A stretch of DNA of 64,000 nt. Origin: Eubacteriales bacterium (GTDB lineage: Bacteria; Bacillota; Clostridia; Lachnospirales; Lachnospiraceae). Made by a program: the position numbers and the translations under genes. Positions 52,271-61,549 of the stretch are shown one piece after another. Where the stretch lies: assembly GCA_030524745.1 (NCBI GenBank), contig JAUNGC010000003.1, positions 1-64,000 on the forward strand, written 5' to 3'. How positions within the stretch are numbered: position 1 is the first letter of the stretch; each line of letters starts with the position of its first letter. The notes beneath the pieces were generated by a model. It was not told the origin of the DNA. It searched no databases and worked only from the letters and a program-made list of their open reading frames with translations.

Positions 52271-52735
52271 TTAAAAATCAAGCGCCAGCCGGATCAGTGC
52301 GATCTCTTTTCTGGCGAATGTCATTTCTTTGTCCGCAGTTTCTATGATAATCTGCCCGGCGTCAAAACTCTTCAATATGCCGGTAAATTCTTTACATTTC
52401 TCCAAAGGTTTATACAGCCTGATTTCCACTTCCATTCCAAGGCTCTTCTCAAGATGCTTATCCTTCTTGAGCGTCCTGCCCAATCCCGGCGAACTCACCT
52501 CCAGAATATAAGCGTCTTCGATGAAATCTTCCGCGTCCAGCTTATCCGACAGCGCTCTGCTCACCGTCTCGCAGTCTCCGATATTCACGCCCTCCGGCTT
52601 GTCGATGTAGGCCCTTAAATACCAGTCGCTGCCTTCCTTCACATACTCCACGTCGTAGATGTCCACGCCCGCTTCCTGTGCGATCGGAAGCAAAAGCTGC
52701 TCTGTCCTGGCTTCGTATGTCTCTCTTTTTGACAT
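52271..52735 (-). CDS. rimP: ribosome maturation factor RimP
   Basis: Helps 30S assembly. 154 residues. Marks: YDVEYVKEGSDWYLRAYIDKPEGVNIGDCETVSRALSDKLD and AYILEVSSPGLGRTLKK. First gene of the rimP-nusA-rnpM-ylxQ-infB-rbfA-nrnA-truB-ribF operon. Confidence 0.96.
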   Translation of the reverse strand: MSKRETYEARTEQLLLPIAQEAGVDIYDVEYVKEGSDWYLRAYIDKPEGVNIGDCETVSRALSDKLDAEDFIEDAYILEVSSPGLGRTLKKDKHLEKSLGMEVEIRLYKPLEKCKEFTGILKSFDAGQIIIETADKEMTFARKEIALIRLALDF

Positions 52736-52838
52736 TCCTTCTCACCATCCTTATTCAATTGTCATAAATCCTGTTTCCCCGAAGCCATGCGGCAGGCGCG
52801 GCTTTGGAGCGACCTGTTACCAGCATACTACAATAAAG

Positions 52839-52863
52839 AAGAGTGGGTTTGCAACCCACTCTT
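52839..52863 (-). promoter_or_regulatory. leader hairpin of the rimP-nusA-infB operon
   Basis: Perfect 11-base stem AAGAGTGGGTT/AACCCACTCTT with three-base loop, followed on the minus strand by CTTTATT. It lies just downstream of the operon promoter and about 100 bases before rimP, a position that suits attenuation. Confidence 0.55.
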
Positions 52864-52884
52864 ACTCTAGTAACATCATATCAT

Positions 52885-52913
52885 CATATAGACTTTATCA
52901 CATTTTTTTCCAA
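52885..52913 (-). promoter_or_regulatory. promoter region of the rimP operon
   Basis: Minus strand TTGGAA, 17-base spacer, TATATG. A second overlapping pair (TTGCTT, 17 bases, TAAAGT, 52892-52920) is equally good. Confidence 0.5.
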
Positions 52914-52955
52914 AAAGCAAGGCAAAAAAACTTTTTTAAAATTTCAAAAAAAGAC

Positions 52956-52984
52956 TTGCAATCTGTAAAAAGGTGTAGTATATT
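52956..52984 (+). promoter_or_regulatory. promoter of tRNA-Glu
   Basis: TTGCAA, 17-base spacer, TATATT, 37 bases before the mature tRNA. Confidence 0.65.
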
Positions 52985-53021
52985 ATACGAGTGCCAGTCA
53001 GCAAGGCATACGATTACAGAT

Positions 53022-53093
53022 GGCTAGTTGGTCAAGCGGTCAAGACGTCGCCCTCTCACGGCGAAAACAGGGGTTCGATTCCCCTACTAGCTG
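53022..53093 (+). tRNA. tRNA-Glu(CTC)
   Basis: Acceptor GGCTAGT/ACTAGCT, D-arm GTC..GAC, anticodon stem TCGCC/GGCGA around CTCTCAC (anticodon CTC), T-arm CAGGGGTTCGATTCCCCT-type stem with TTCGATT loop, discriminator G. The 3' CCA is not encoded. Divergent from the rimP operon. Confidence 0.93.
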
Positions 53094-53127
53094 CTGACTG
53101 TTAGAGATAACAGCCCAACCCGAAAAG

Positions 53128-53168
53128 ATGCTTAATTACCGATTTGAGGTAGTTAGGCATATTTTTTT
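53128..53168 (+). terminator. terminator of tRNA-Glu
   Basis: Stem ATGCTTAATTACC/GGTAGTTAGGCAT with GU pairs, followed by seven T. A second inverted repeat (ACAGTTC...GAACTGT, 53172-53206) lies between it and the convergent radical SAM gene. Confidence 0.75.
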
Positions 53169-53246
53169 ATTACAGTTCATTCCCCTGTCAGGGAGCGAAC
53201 TGTAACGCGCGTCCAACTGCGAAAACGCTTCGCGTTCCTGAACACT

Positions 53247-54116
53247 TCAAAATAAACTCATCTGTTCATATCCCTTATTCTCCGGGAATTCATGCAGATA
53301 AGAAAAAATCTTATCGATATCGCTTTCAATCCGACACTTTTTGCAGGTCGCATGAAAAAGCCGCATCAGTTCAGAATGACGATCACTATTGATCTCATAG
53401 CGATAACCGTATTTTTTCTGATACCGGCTGCGCAGTCCCGGAAAATGGCGGTCCAGCGCCGCATAGTAATATTCCCGGTCCCCTTCCCGCAAAGTCACTC
53501 CCATCCCAAAGCAGATAATTCCCCAGACCTTCGCCTCGATACAATACTGCAGAATCCCTTCTATATTCTCTTTTGTATCGTTGATAAAAGGAAGAATCGG
53601 GGATAGCCAGACAACGGTCGGAATGTTGTTTTCCTTCATGATCTGCAGCACCTCAAATCTTCTTTTCGTCGTGCAGACCCCAGGTTCCAGAATCCGGCAT
53701 AAATTCTCATCATAGGTTGTCAGCGTCATCTGAACCACACATTTCGCCTTTTGATTGATGCTCTTTAACAAGTCCAGATCCCGCAAAATGCGGTCCGATT
53801 TTGTCTGGATGGCAAGGCCGAAGCCGTAGGCGTCTATGAGTTCCAGACATTTTCTGGTCAGTCCCAGCGTTTCCTCACAGTGCATGTACGGATCGCACAT
53901 GGCTCCCGTGCCGATCATGCACTTTTTCCGTTTGGAGCGCAGCGCCCGTTCCAGCAGTTCGGGCGCATTCTGCTTCACTTCTATATCCTCAAAATCATGG
54001 GTAAATCCATAACATTTGCTGCGGCTGTCGCAATAAATACATCCATGGGTACAGCCTCTGTATAAGTTCATGCCGTTGCCTGCTGACAGAATCCCTTTTG
54101 CGTTCACAAAGTGCAT
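53247..54116 (-). CDS. SplB-like radical SAM protein
   Basis: Radical SAM enzyme of the spore-photoproduct-lyase-like group (COG1533 type), about 289 residues from ATG 54116 (GGAGGAAAA upstream); earlier in-frame ATGs lack that site. The [4Fe-4S] motif is CTHGCIYC (Cys-x3-Cys-x2-Cys) around residue 22-29 after MNLYRG. Followed by GTGAMCDPYMHCEETLGLTRKCLEL and TKSDRILRDLDLL. True SplB DNA-lesion lyases share the fold, but members of this group are mostly uncharacterised. It lies 66 bases after polC and is probably read from that transcript. Confidence 0.9.
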   Translation of the reverse strand: MHFVNAKGILSAGNGMNLYRGCTHGCIYCDSRSKCYGFTHDFEDIEVKQNAPELLERALRSKRKKCMIGTGAMCDPYMHCEETLGLTRKCLELIDAYGFGLAIQTKSDRILRDLDLLKSINQKAKCVVQMTLTTYDENLCRILEPGVCTTKRRFEVLQIMKENNIPTVVWLSPILPFINDTKENIEGILQYCIEAKVWGIICFGMGVTLREGDREYYYAALDRHFPGLRSRYQKKYGYRYEINSDRHSELMRLFHATCKKCRIESDIDKIFSYLHEFPENKGYEQMSLF

Positions 54117-54182
54117 CTGATTTTCCTCCGCTTTTTTCTCCATGATACGCCGGTAAAACTGACAACAGCATGTCATATTTCG

Positions 54183-57100
54183 TCAGGAAACCATAAAGTC
54201 AAACAAACTGATCTGGTTGGATTCCGGCAGATCTCCCAATATCCCCAGCGTGTCCAGAAGGTCTGTGATCGTTTTGCTGGCTTTGGAGCGGTCGCGGAAG
54301 TCGTCCTTGCTCAAAAACTGCCCGTCCTTGGCCGCCTCTGCGATGGCGTCCGCAGCCTTCTCTCCCAGACCGTCGATGCTGTTTAAGGAGGGCATGATTT
54401 TTCCGTCCATGATCTGAAAGTTTCTGGGATGGGCTTTGAACAGATCGATCGGAATGAACTCAAATCCCCGGGCATACATTTCCTGTACAATCTTCATATC
54501 CCTCACGGAAGCCTGCTCCTTCTGCGTCAGATTGTCGGAACGCCGTTTGTAATCCGCCAGCACCGTTTCCAGATGCTGCCTTCCCTGGCACATGATTTCG
54601 TAGGAGAAAGCGGATGCGCGGATGGAAAAGAACGCCGCATAGTAAGCCAGCGGATAATTCACCTTGCAATAGGCGATCCGCCACGCCATCATGACATAAG
54701 CCGCCGCATGGGCCTTCGGAAACATGTACTTGATTTTCTTACAGGATTCGATATACCATTCGGGCACATTCACCGCCCGCATGGCCTCTTCCATCTCCGG
54801 TTTCAGGCCTTTCCCCTTACGCACGCTCTCCATCGTCGTAAAAGAAAGCGCCGGGTCCATGCCTTTATTAATCAGGTAAATCATGATATCGTCACGGCAG
54901 CAGATGGCGGTGGAAATCGTGCAGTCCCCGTTTTGAATATACATCTGCGCATTGCCCAGCCATACGTCCGTACCATGTCCCAGTCCCGCAATCCGGATCA
55001 GATCGGAAAAGCACTGGGGCTTTGTATCCAGAAGCATCTGAATGACGAAATCCGTTCCGAATTCCGGAATGCCCAGCGATCCCACCGGACAGCCGTCAAT
55101 ATCTTCCGGCTTTATTCCCAGCGCCGCCGGAGACCGAAACAGGCTCATGACCTGCGGATCGTCCAGCGGGATTTTGGTCGGATCAATCCCCGTCAAATCC
55201 TGGAGCATGCGAATCATGGTCGGATCATCGTGTCCCAGAATATCGAGTTTCAACAGGTTGTGATCGATGGAATGATAGTCAAAATGCGTGGTCACGGTAT
55301 CCGTGGTCATATCGTTTGCCGGATGCTGGGTGGGCGTAAAGGAATTGATGTCCTCCCCCACCGGAAGCACGACGATGCCGCCCGGATGCTGGCCGGTGCT
55401 GCGTCGGATGCCGGTACAGCCCTGGACGATCCGGTTGATCTCGCAGGTGCGCTTTTTCGTCCCCCGTTCCTCAAAATAATTTTTCACATAACCAAACGCC
55501 GTCTTATCCGCCAGCGTGCCGATCGTTCCTGCGCGGAAGGTCTGTCCGTAGCCGAAAATCACTTCCGTATATTTATGGGCCTTACTCTGGTATTCACCGG
55601 AGAAGTTTAAGTCAATATCCGGCTCCTTGTCTCCCTTAAATCCCAGGAAAGTTTCAAACGGAATGTCAAATCCGTCCTTAATCAAAGGCTCCCCGCAGAC
55701 CGGACACATCTTATCCGGCATATCGCAGCCGCCGTTTCCCGCAAAGGCTTTCACTTCCGGCGAATCAAAGTCGTAGTAATGACATTTCGGACAGCGGTAG
55801 TGGGCGCTTAAAGAATTTACCTCCGTGATGCCCGCCATGAACGCCACCAGCGACGAACCCACGGAACCGCGGGAACCCACCAGGTAGCCGTCCTCCACCG
55901 ATTTCCACACCAGCTTCTGCGCAATGATATACATGACGGCGAAACCGTTTGAAATAATGGAATGCAGTTCCTTTTCCAGCCGGTCCACCACAATTTGAGG
56001 CAGTTCTTCTCCATATAACTCATGAGCCTTGCGGTAACAGATCTGGGTCAGCGTCTTATCGCTGTCGGGAATGACCGGCGGGCATTTATCGGGACGGACC
56101 GGAGAAATCGTCTCAATCTGATCCGCGATATAATTCGTATTGGTGATGACCACTTCTTCCGCCTTTTCGCTTCCCAGATACGCAAATTCCTCCAGCATCT
56201 CCTCCGTGGTGCGCAAGAACAGCGGCGCCTGCTCATCCGCGTCCTTAAAACCTTTTCCCGCCATGATAATTCTGCGGTATACCTCATCCGCCGGATCCAG
56301 AAAATGCACGTCGCAGGTCGCCACCACCGGTTTGTTGAACTGCTCTCCCAGATGTACGATGCGGCGATTCATATTCTGAATATCCTCCACGGAATTGACA
56401 TTTTCAATCCTGTCGGAGGCAATCATGAACATGTTATTGCCCGTAGGCTGAATTTCCAGATAATCATAAAAATTCACGATCCGCGCAATCTCCGCGTCGG
56501 ACTTTTCATCCAGAAGCGCGCGGTACAATTCCCCCGCTTCGCAGGCGCTTCCCACGACCAGCCCTTCCCGGTGCTTCATCAGAAGGCTTTTGGGCACGCG
56601 GGGCACCTTATGGTAATAGGTCAGATGAGATTCCGATACCAGCGTATACAAATTCACCCGTCCGATGTCGTTCTTGGCAAGGAAAATGACATGGTAGGAA
56701 GGCAGACGCTTTATGATATCCGGGCTGGAATCTCCCAGATGATTCACTTCGGCCAGCGTGCGGCAGTTTCGCTCTTCCAGAAGCGGGATGAATTTCACAA
56801 AAATCTCCGCCGTCGCTTCCGCATCATCCACCGCCCGGTGATGATTTTCCAGCGAAACGCCCATCGTTTTTGCCACGGCATCCAGCGTGTGCTTGGCCTG
56901 ATTGGGCAAAAGCACACGGGCGATTCCCACCGTATCCACATAGGTAGGGTCTAAGGCAATGCCCTGCCGTCTGGCATTTTCCATGATAAAACTCATGTCA
57001 AAATTCGCGTTGTGCGCCACAAAAACCGTTCCTTCACAGAACTGCAAAAATTCAGGCAGCACCTCTTCAATCACGGGCGCATCCACCACCATTTCGTCAT

Positions 57101-58961
57101 TGATACCGGTTAACTGCTCGATCCGAAACGGAATCGGCACCTGCGGATTGACAAAGGTGGAAAAACGATCCACAATTTTGCCGTCCACCACCTTGACGGC
57201 GCCAATCTCAATAATTCTGTTCTTTACCGGAGAAAAGCCCGTCGTCTCAATATCAAAGACCACATAGGAGTCCCGCAGGGGCTGTCCTTTATCCCCGGTC
57301 ACAATTTCTTTTAAATCGTCCACCAGATAACCTTCACAGCCGTAAATCACCTTAAAGAAATCATTTCTGTCCGGATTTTCTTCTCCCGCCTCTTTCCGCC
57401 GGTTTTTCTCCTCTTTCCACAGATCGTCGAGCAGATGATTCGCGTCGGGGAAAGACTGCACCACGCCGTGATCCGTAATCGCAATCGCGGGATGTCCCCA
57501 TTTATAAGCCCGCTTTACGATGTCCTTCACTTCGGAAACCCCGTCCATATCGCTCATTTTCGTATGACAATGCAGTTCCACGCGCTTGCGGACCGAATGA
57601 TCCATCCGCGTGCTCGTGAAATCAGAAATCTTCTTCACGCCGACGATGGAACCCACGGTCAGTTCCCCGTCAAATTTATCCACCATGGTAAGGCCCTTGA
57701 TCTTCACAAAAGCGCCCGGCTTAATCCCCTGGGTCAGTTCTTCCACCTGCTCGTTTAAGGTGAAAATCTTGATCGTCATGGTATCGGTAAAATCCGTCAC
57801 GTCAAAAATCAGGATCGTCCGTTCGTTTTTGATTTCCCTCTTATCCAGATTCAGGATCTTTCCGCGGATGACCACTTCGCCCATTTCGCCGATGATATCT
57901 TCTATTGCAATCGTATCTTCCTCAAAGTCACGCCCATACAGCACATCCGGGTTATCGCTTTTTCTCGCGCCGCGCCTGAAATCACCCCGTCCTTCACCGC
58001 GGTTAAACCTGCCCTTTCCATACCGGCCGCCGTCTGCGCCGGATTTTCCGCCTCTTGCGCCAGGCCGGGATGCGTTTCCGCCGCCCTGGGCCGGGATGCG
58101 CTCCGGCTGTCCGCCGCCCTGTCCGGAAACGTTTGCCGCCGTTTGGACCACAGCGCCGCCGTCAAAGGGAACTTCTTCTTTTGCCGCCGCTCCCATTTGA
58201 GCAAGATATGCTTCGTAGCCGGCGTCCATGCCTCCCATGACCGCCGCTTCCGCCGCCGTCTGTCCGCCGTTTCCGTTTTGGGACGCCATCTGCGCGCGCA
58301 CGCGGTCTTCCTGATAACCGCCGCTCGTAACCTCTCCCATCTGGCCGTTTGTAAAACCGTAATCGGATGCCACCGGACGCGCGCCCGCTCTGGCGGCGAT
58401 TTCCGCCACCTTCCGCGCCACCACGATTTCATCTTCCGCCTTGCGTTTGTTTTCTTCCGGCTGGCAATATTGCACCGCCACTTCTACCGGGATGCCGCAG
58501 CGCTCGCAGAAAATTTTCTCCAGAATCCGGACCAGTTCCGGGCAGCGTTCATGGGCGATGACCGTATCGGCCACCGCCATCTGCATGATTTTCCCGTCTG
58601 TAAAACTGATTTTGGCATTCTTGAAAATGCTGTATTCCACCGGGCTGGCTTCTTTTAACTCCAGCAAAATGCTGTCCTGATAAACTTCCAGAAGTTTTTC
58701 GGGATTATACTGGGCGGAAAGATGAAATCTCTCATAAATTTTGATCGTCATGCGGCAGTCTGGAAAGAGCTGTTTTCTGATTTCCTCCTCCATATCAAAA
58801 ATCATCTCTTTTAAGATCAGCCTGTCGCAGTTGATATAGACGCGTATAAAATCCTTCTGCCTGCTGGCGGTCACCCGCTCCACCGTCACCTTTTCAAACA
58901 GATTCCGCACATTCTCGCTTAACTTCAGTCCCGGAAACACGTCCGGAAAACGCTTTGCCAT
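54183..58961 (-). CDS. polC: DNA polymerase III alpha subunit, PolC type
   Basis: Main replicative polymerase of low-GC Gram-positives, with its own proofreading exonuclease. 1592 residues against about 1440 in Bacillus. Order: N-terminal domain (1-200), a Gly/Ala/Arg-rich insertion (about 215-335), OB domain (about 355-445), PHP part 1 (from 460, ELHCHTKMSDMDG), DEDD exonuclease (567-735, Asp570/Glu572 in FDIETTGF), PHP part 2, polymerase with the zinc site CPKCHYYDF...CPVCGEPL, catalytic DIDLNFSGE, then fingers and a C-terminal domain. Starts 35 bases after ispG. Confidence 0.97.
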   Translation of the reverse strand: MAKRFPDVFPGLKLSENVRNLFEKVTVERVTASRQKDFIRVYINCDRLILKEMIFDMEEEIRKQLFPDCRMTIKIYERFHLSAQYNPEKLLEVYQDSILLELKEASPVEYSIFKNAKISFTDGKIMQMAVADTVIAHERCPELVRILEKIFCERCGIPVEVAVQYCQPEENKRKAEDEIVVARKVAEIAARAGARPVASDYGFTNGQMGEVTSGGYQEDRVRAQMASQNGNGGQTAAEAAVMGGMDAGYEAYLAQMGAAAKEEVPFDGGAVVQTAANVSGQGGGQPERIPAQGGGNASRPGARGGKSGADGGRYGKGRFNRGEGRGDFRRGARKSDNPDVLYGRDFEEDTIAIEDIIGEMGEVVIRGKILNLDKREIKNERTILIFDVTDFTDTMTIKIFTLNEQVEELTQGIKPGAFVKIKGLTMVDKFDGELTVGSIVGVKKISDFTSTRMDHSVRKRVELHCHTKMSDMDGVSEVKDIVKRAYKWGHPAIAITDHGVVQSFPDANHLLDDLWKEEKNRRKEAGEENPDRNDFFKVIYGCEGYLVDDLKEIVTGDKGQPLRDSYVVFDIETTGFSPVKNRIIEIGAVKVVDGKIVDRFSTFVNPQVPIPFRIEQLTGINDEMVVDAPVIEEVLPEFLQFCEGTVFVAHNANFDMSFIMENARRQGIALDPTYVDTVGIARVLLPNQAKHTLDAVAKTMGVSLENHHRAVDDAEATAEIFVKFIPLLEERNCRTLAEVNHLGDSSPDIIKRLPSYHVIFLAKNDIGRVNLYTLVSESHLTYYHKVPRVPKSLLMKHREGLVVGSACEAGELYRALLDEKSDAEIARIVNFYDYLEIQPTGNNMFMIASDRIENVNSVEDIQNMNRRIVHLGEQFNKPVVATCDVHFLDPADEVYRRIIMAGKGFKDADEQAPLFLRTTEEMLEEFAYLGSEKAEEVVITNTNYIADQIETISPVRPDKCPPVIPDSDKTLTQICYRKAHELYGEELPQIVVDRLEKELHSIISNGFAVMYIIAQKLVWKSVEDGYLVGSRGSVGSSLVAFMAGITEVNSLSAHYRCPKCHYYDFDSPEVKAFAGNGGCDMPDKMCPVCGEPLIKDGFDIPFETFLGFKGDKEPDIDLNFSGEYQSKAHKYTEVIFGYGQTFRAGTIGTLADKTAFGYVKNYFEERGTKKRTCEINRIVQGCTGIRRSTGQHPGGIVVLPVGEDINSFTPTQHPANDMTTDTVTTHFDYHSIDHNLLKLDILGHDDPTMIRMLQDLTGIDPTKIPLDDPQVMSLFRSPAALGIKPEDIDGCPVGSLGIPEFGTDFVIQMLLDTKPQCFSDLIRIAGLGHGTDVWLGNAQMYIQNGDCTISTAICCRDDIMIYLINKGMDPALSFTTMESVRKGKGLKPEMEEAMRAVNVPEWYIESCKKIKYMFPKAHAAAYVMMAWRIAYCKVNYPLAYYAAFFSIRASAFSYEIMCQGRQHLETVLADYKRRSDNLTQKEQASVRDMKIVQEMYARGFEFIPIDLFKAHPRNFQIMDGKIMPSLNSIDGLGEKAADAIAEAAKDGQFLSKDDFRDRSKASKTITDLLDTLGILGDLPESNQISLFDFMVS

Positions 58962-58996
58962 AGTTTCGCCTCTTGTCCCTTACTTCTGCCGCAGCA

Positions 58997-60055
58997 TCAT
59001 TGCCGCCAGTTTTCCAGTTCATACCGCAGCGTGGAAATGAATTCCGACTCCGGTATTTTCCGAATAATCTCGCCTTTCTTGATCAGCAGGCCCTCTCCGA
59101 CGCCGCCTGCAATCCCTAAATCCGCTTCCTTCGCTTCGCCGGGACCGTTTACCGCACATCCCATAACCGCCACCTTGATATTCAAATGCGGAAACTGGGC
59201 CGCCAGCGTTTCCACCTGATTGGCCAGACTGATCTGATCGATCTTCGTCCTGCCGCAGGTCGGGCAGCTTACCACCTCTATGCCGCCCTTTCTGAGTTCC
59301 AGCGTGCGCAGAATGATCTTCGCGGATTTCACCTCTTCCACCACGTCTCCCGTCAGGGAAACCCGGATCGTATCGCCGATGCCCTGATTCAAAATCAGCC
59401 CAAGACCGATGCCCGACTTGATATTGCCCGAAAAAATCGTGCCCGATTCCGTAATGCCCACATGCAGCGGATAGTCTGTTTTGGGCGCTAACAGTTCATG
59501 CGCCTTCACGCACATCATCACATCCGAAGACTTGATGCTGATGACCAGATTCCGATAGTCCAGATCTTCAATCATATGTACCTTATCCAGCGCGCTCTCC
59601 ACAATGCCCTCCGCCGTAACGCCGCCGTATTTCTCCACCAGATTTTTTTCCAGAGAGCCGCTGTTGACGCCCACGCGGATGGGAATATCGCGTTCCTTCG
59701 CCACCTTCACCACGGCGGCCACCTTATCCGGGCCGCCGATGTTGCCGGGATTGATGCGGATTTTGTCCGCACCGTTTTCTATCGCGGCAATCGCCATCTT
59801 ATAATCAAAATGAATATCCGCCACCAGCGGAATGGAAATCTGCTTCTTAATCTCGGCAATCGCCTTTGCGGCCGCCATGTTCGGCACCGTACAGCGGATG
59901 ATTTCACAGCCTACCGCTTCCAGCCGGTGAATCTGCGCCACCGTCGCCGCCACATCCTCCGTGGGCGTGTTGGTCATGGACTGAATCAGGATCGGATTGC
60001 CCCCGCCGATCACCCTGTCGCCGATTTTTACCACTCTTGTATGATCTCTGTACAT
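58997..60055 (-). CDS. ispG: 4-hydroxy-3-methylbut-2-enyl diphosphate synthase
   Basis: Iron-sulfur enzyme of the MEP isoprenoid pathway converting MEcPP to HMBPP. 352 residues, the short two-domain form. TIM-barrel start VVKIGDRVIGGGNPILIQSMTNT; LVADIHFDYKMA; RINPGNIGG; Fe-S cysteines in SCPTCGRTKID and GCAVNGPGEAKEADLGIAGG. Ribosome site GGGAGGCG. Leads the ispG-polC-radical SAM transcript. Confidence 0.97.
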   Translation of the reverse strand: MYRDHTRVVKIGDRVIGGGNPILIQSMTNTPTEDVAATVAQIHRLEAVGCEIIRCTVPNMAAAKAIAEIKKQISIPLVADIHFDYKMAIAAIENGADKIRINPGNIGGPDKVAAVVKVAKERDIPIRVGVNSGSLEKNLVEKYGGVTAEGIVESALDKVHMIEDLDYRNLVISIKSSDVMMCVKAHELLAPKTDYPLHVGITESGTIFSGNIKSGIGLGLILNQGIGDTIRVSLTGDVVEEVKSAKIILRTLELRKGGIEVVSCPTCGRTKIDQISLANQVETLAAQFPHLNIKVAVMGCAVNGPGEAKEADLGIAGGVGEGLLIKKGEIIRKIPESEFISTLRYELENWRQ

Positions 60056-60187
60056 AAAAAACGCCTCCCAATTTTTTGCCCTGCCGTCCTCTTTTAGGCT
60101 CTGTTCTCAGCCGGAATTCTGCCGCCGACACGCATTCGCGCGCAGAGCGCGATTTTGGCTTTGCAAGACTATGACGGAACTGCTACC

Positions 60188-60216
60188 AGTATAGCACAAA
60201 GGCCGGAAAAGAAAAA
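60188..60216 (-). promoter_or_regulatory. promoter of ispG-polC
   Basis: Minus strand TTTTTC, 17-base spacer, extended -10 TGTGCTATACT; the leader holds a GC-rich CGCGC/GCGCG palindrome. Confidence 0.55.
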
Positions 60217-60264
60217 CACATTTCCTGAATCCGTTCATTCTGTAATGAGAGCCGGAAAATTGTA

Positions 60265-60888
60265 TCACGATTTTCGGATACAATACGATTTTGGAAACCA
60301 AATCATATCGTATTCAACAGAATGTTTGGATAGTATCCTTTTTCTGAATAATTTAAATCCCAGGTGCTGATATTTTTCTGCTTTTTCCATGCTATCTGTA
60401 CAGACCACGCAGGGCATATTTAATTCTTCTGCTTTATTAAACGCAAGTTGAACAAGTTTTCTCATATATCCTTTGTGCTGGTATTCCTTTTTTATGACTA
60501 ACATTCTGATATGTACACAACCGTCTTTTTTTAGCAATGTATCAATCGATTTACCGGACTTCCAAAAATTCAATCCCCAAATTGCAGCGCCACATAATCC
60601 CATTCCTTTTACGATACCTGCAAGAAATTTCATACTGCCGATAAAACTTGTTTTATCTTGCGGTATTGAAATACTGATATAGCCGGGAGTATGCTCTAAA
60701 GTATGTATCCATCCGCTTAGTAGCCCCATCTGCACATATCCTGTTACAAAAGCAATTTTTCCTTTTTCACCTTTGCATTTATAATACAATCCCTTTTCGT
60801 TGTTCTGAAATTTATAAACACTAAAGGTTCGGGCTATCATTTCAATTTCATCTTTTGTTAAATGAAGTATCATTTTATCAGTTTTCAT
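60265..60888 (-). CDS. GNAT-family N-acetyltransferase
   Basis: 207 residues. The acetyl-CoA-binding motif A is around residues 130-150 (MLVIKKEYQHKGYMRKLVQLAFNKAEE), followed by CVVCTDSMEKAEKYQHLGFKLFRKR, the typical C-terminal GNAT strand and helix. Substrate unknown. The coding sequence is AT-rich compared with neighbours. It overlaps the HXXEE gene by 11 bases. A 33-base inverted repeat (AATACGAT...ATCGTATT, 60282-60314) lies within its last codons. Confidence 0.85.
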   Translation of the reverse strand: MKTDKMILHLTKDEIEMIARTFSVYKFQNNEKGLYYKCKGEKGKIAFVTGYVQMGLLSGWIHTLEHTPGYISISIPQDKTSFIGSMKFLAGIVKGMGLCGAAIWGLNFWKSGKSIDTLLKKDGCVHIRMLVIKKEYQHKGYMRKLVQLAFNKAEELNMPCVVCTDSMEKAEKYQHLGFKLFRKRILSKHSVEYDMIWFPKSYCIRKS

Positions 60889-61396
60889 CGCTGTACCTCT
60901 TTAAATATTTTGAAAAGTTTCGCATCAGCACATGCGCAAAAGCAAGATTGAATGCAATAACAGAAATCCCGATAAAGCTGTAAAACAGCACCTGATAAAA
61001 CGAATATTCAAGCAGATATATGCTTTTGTAAATTACGCACACGCTTATGGGCAAAGCAATGATACTTGTGATTAAACAGGGTACATACTTCCTTATCACG
61101 ATACATTGTCCAATATGTATCAGAAAGTGAATTGTACAGCCAATAAATCCTCCTGTCCATAATCCATACCAATCAGAAAATATGGATATCAGACAAATAG
61201 AAATACATAACAGTAATTCTTCATATACCGCAAAAGCAAAGCCCTCCGAAGACGTCTGCCCGTATTGCCTTACAATTTCAGGATACTTCTCCCTGAGAAA
61301 TTTTTGATTATGATTCAACCATGGAATAAAGCCTATTATTTCTTCCATATCGTGAAAGATAAACAACAATGGAAATAACCAGACGTATGATAACAT
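60878..61396 (-). CDS. HXXEE-domain membrane protein
   Basis: About 172 residues from ATG 61396 (GGAAAGGA upstream); 29 upstream in-frame codons lack a ribosome site. The N-terminal helix carries the HxxEE motif (LFIFHDMEEIIGF), a second acidic pair is in AVYEELLL, and a further His motif is FLIHIGQCIVI. Five or so hydrophobic segments. HXXEE proteins are uncharacterised integral membrane proteins with an enzyme-like conserved pocket. AT-rich, in an operon with the GNAT gene and divergent from a TetR gene. Confidence 0.85.
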   Translation of the reverse strand: MLSYVWLFPLLFIFHDMEEIIGFIPWLNHNQKFLREKYPEIVRQYGQTSSEGFAFAVYEELLLCISICLISIFSDWYGLWTGGFIGCTIHFLIHIGQCIVIRKYVPCLITSIIALPISVCVIYKSIYLLEYSFYQVLFYSFIGISVIAFNLAFAHVLMRNFSKYLKRYSDEN

Positions 61397-61512
61397 ATTT
61401 TTTCCTTTCCTGCCTGTCCTTTTAAGACACATTGTAAAAAGTAAACAATTGTAACCTTTCCGGCCATATGGTAAGATATTCACTGATAAAAAGCAATACT
61501 TTTACACAAAGT

Positions 61513-61536
61513 GACACTCTTTTAACGAAAAGTGTC
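61513..61536. promoter_or_regulatory. TetR operator candidate
   Basis: Near-palindrome GACACT-CTTTTAACGAAA-AGTGTC (with inner TTTT/AAAA) 13 bases before the TetR start and upstream of the divergent HXXEE gene; suits control of both. Confidence 0.55.
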
Positions 61537-61549
61537 AGAAAGGAATTAT

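Noticed and set aside
53172-53206. Second stem-loop after tRNA-Glu as a terminator of the radical SAM gene
   Set aside because: On the minus strand it is followed by A-rich, not U-rich, sequence, so intrinsic termination is unlikely.
60282-60314. Inverted repeat AATACGAT...ATCGTATT as an ispG operator
   Set aside because: It lies within the GNAT coding end, upstream of the ispG -35, and may simply be a weak terminator; evidence too thin for a feature.
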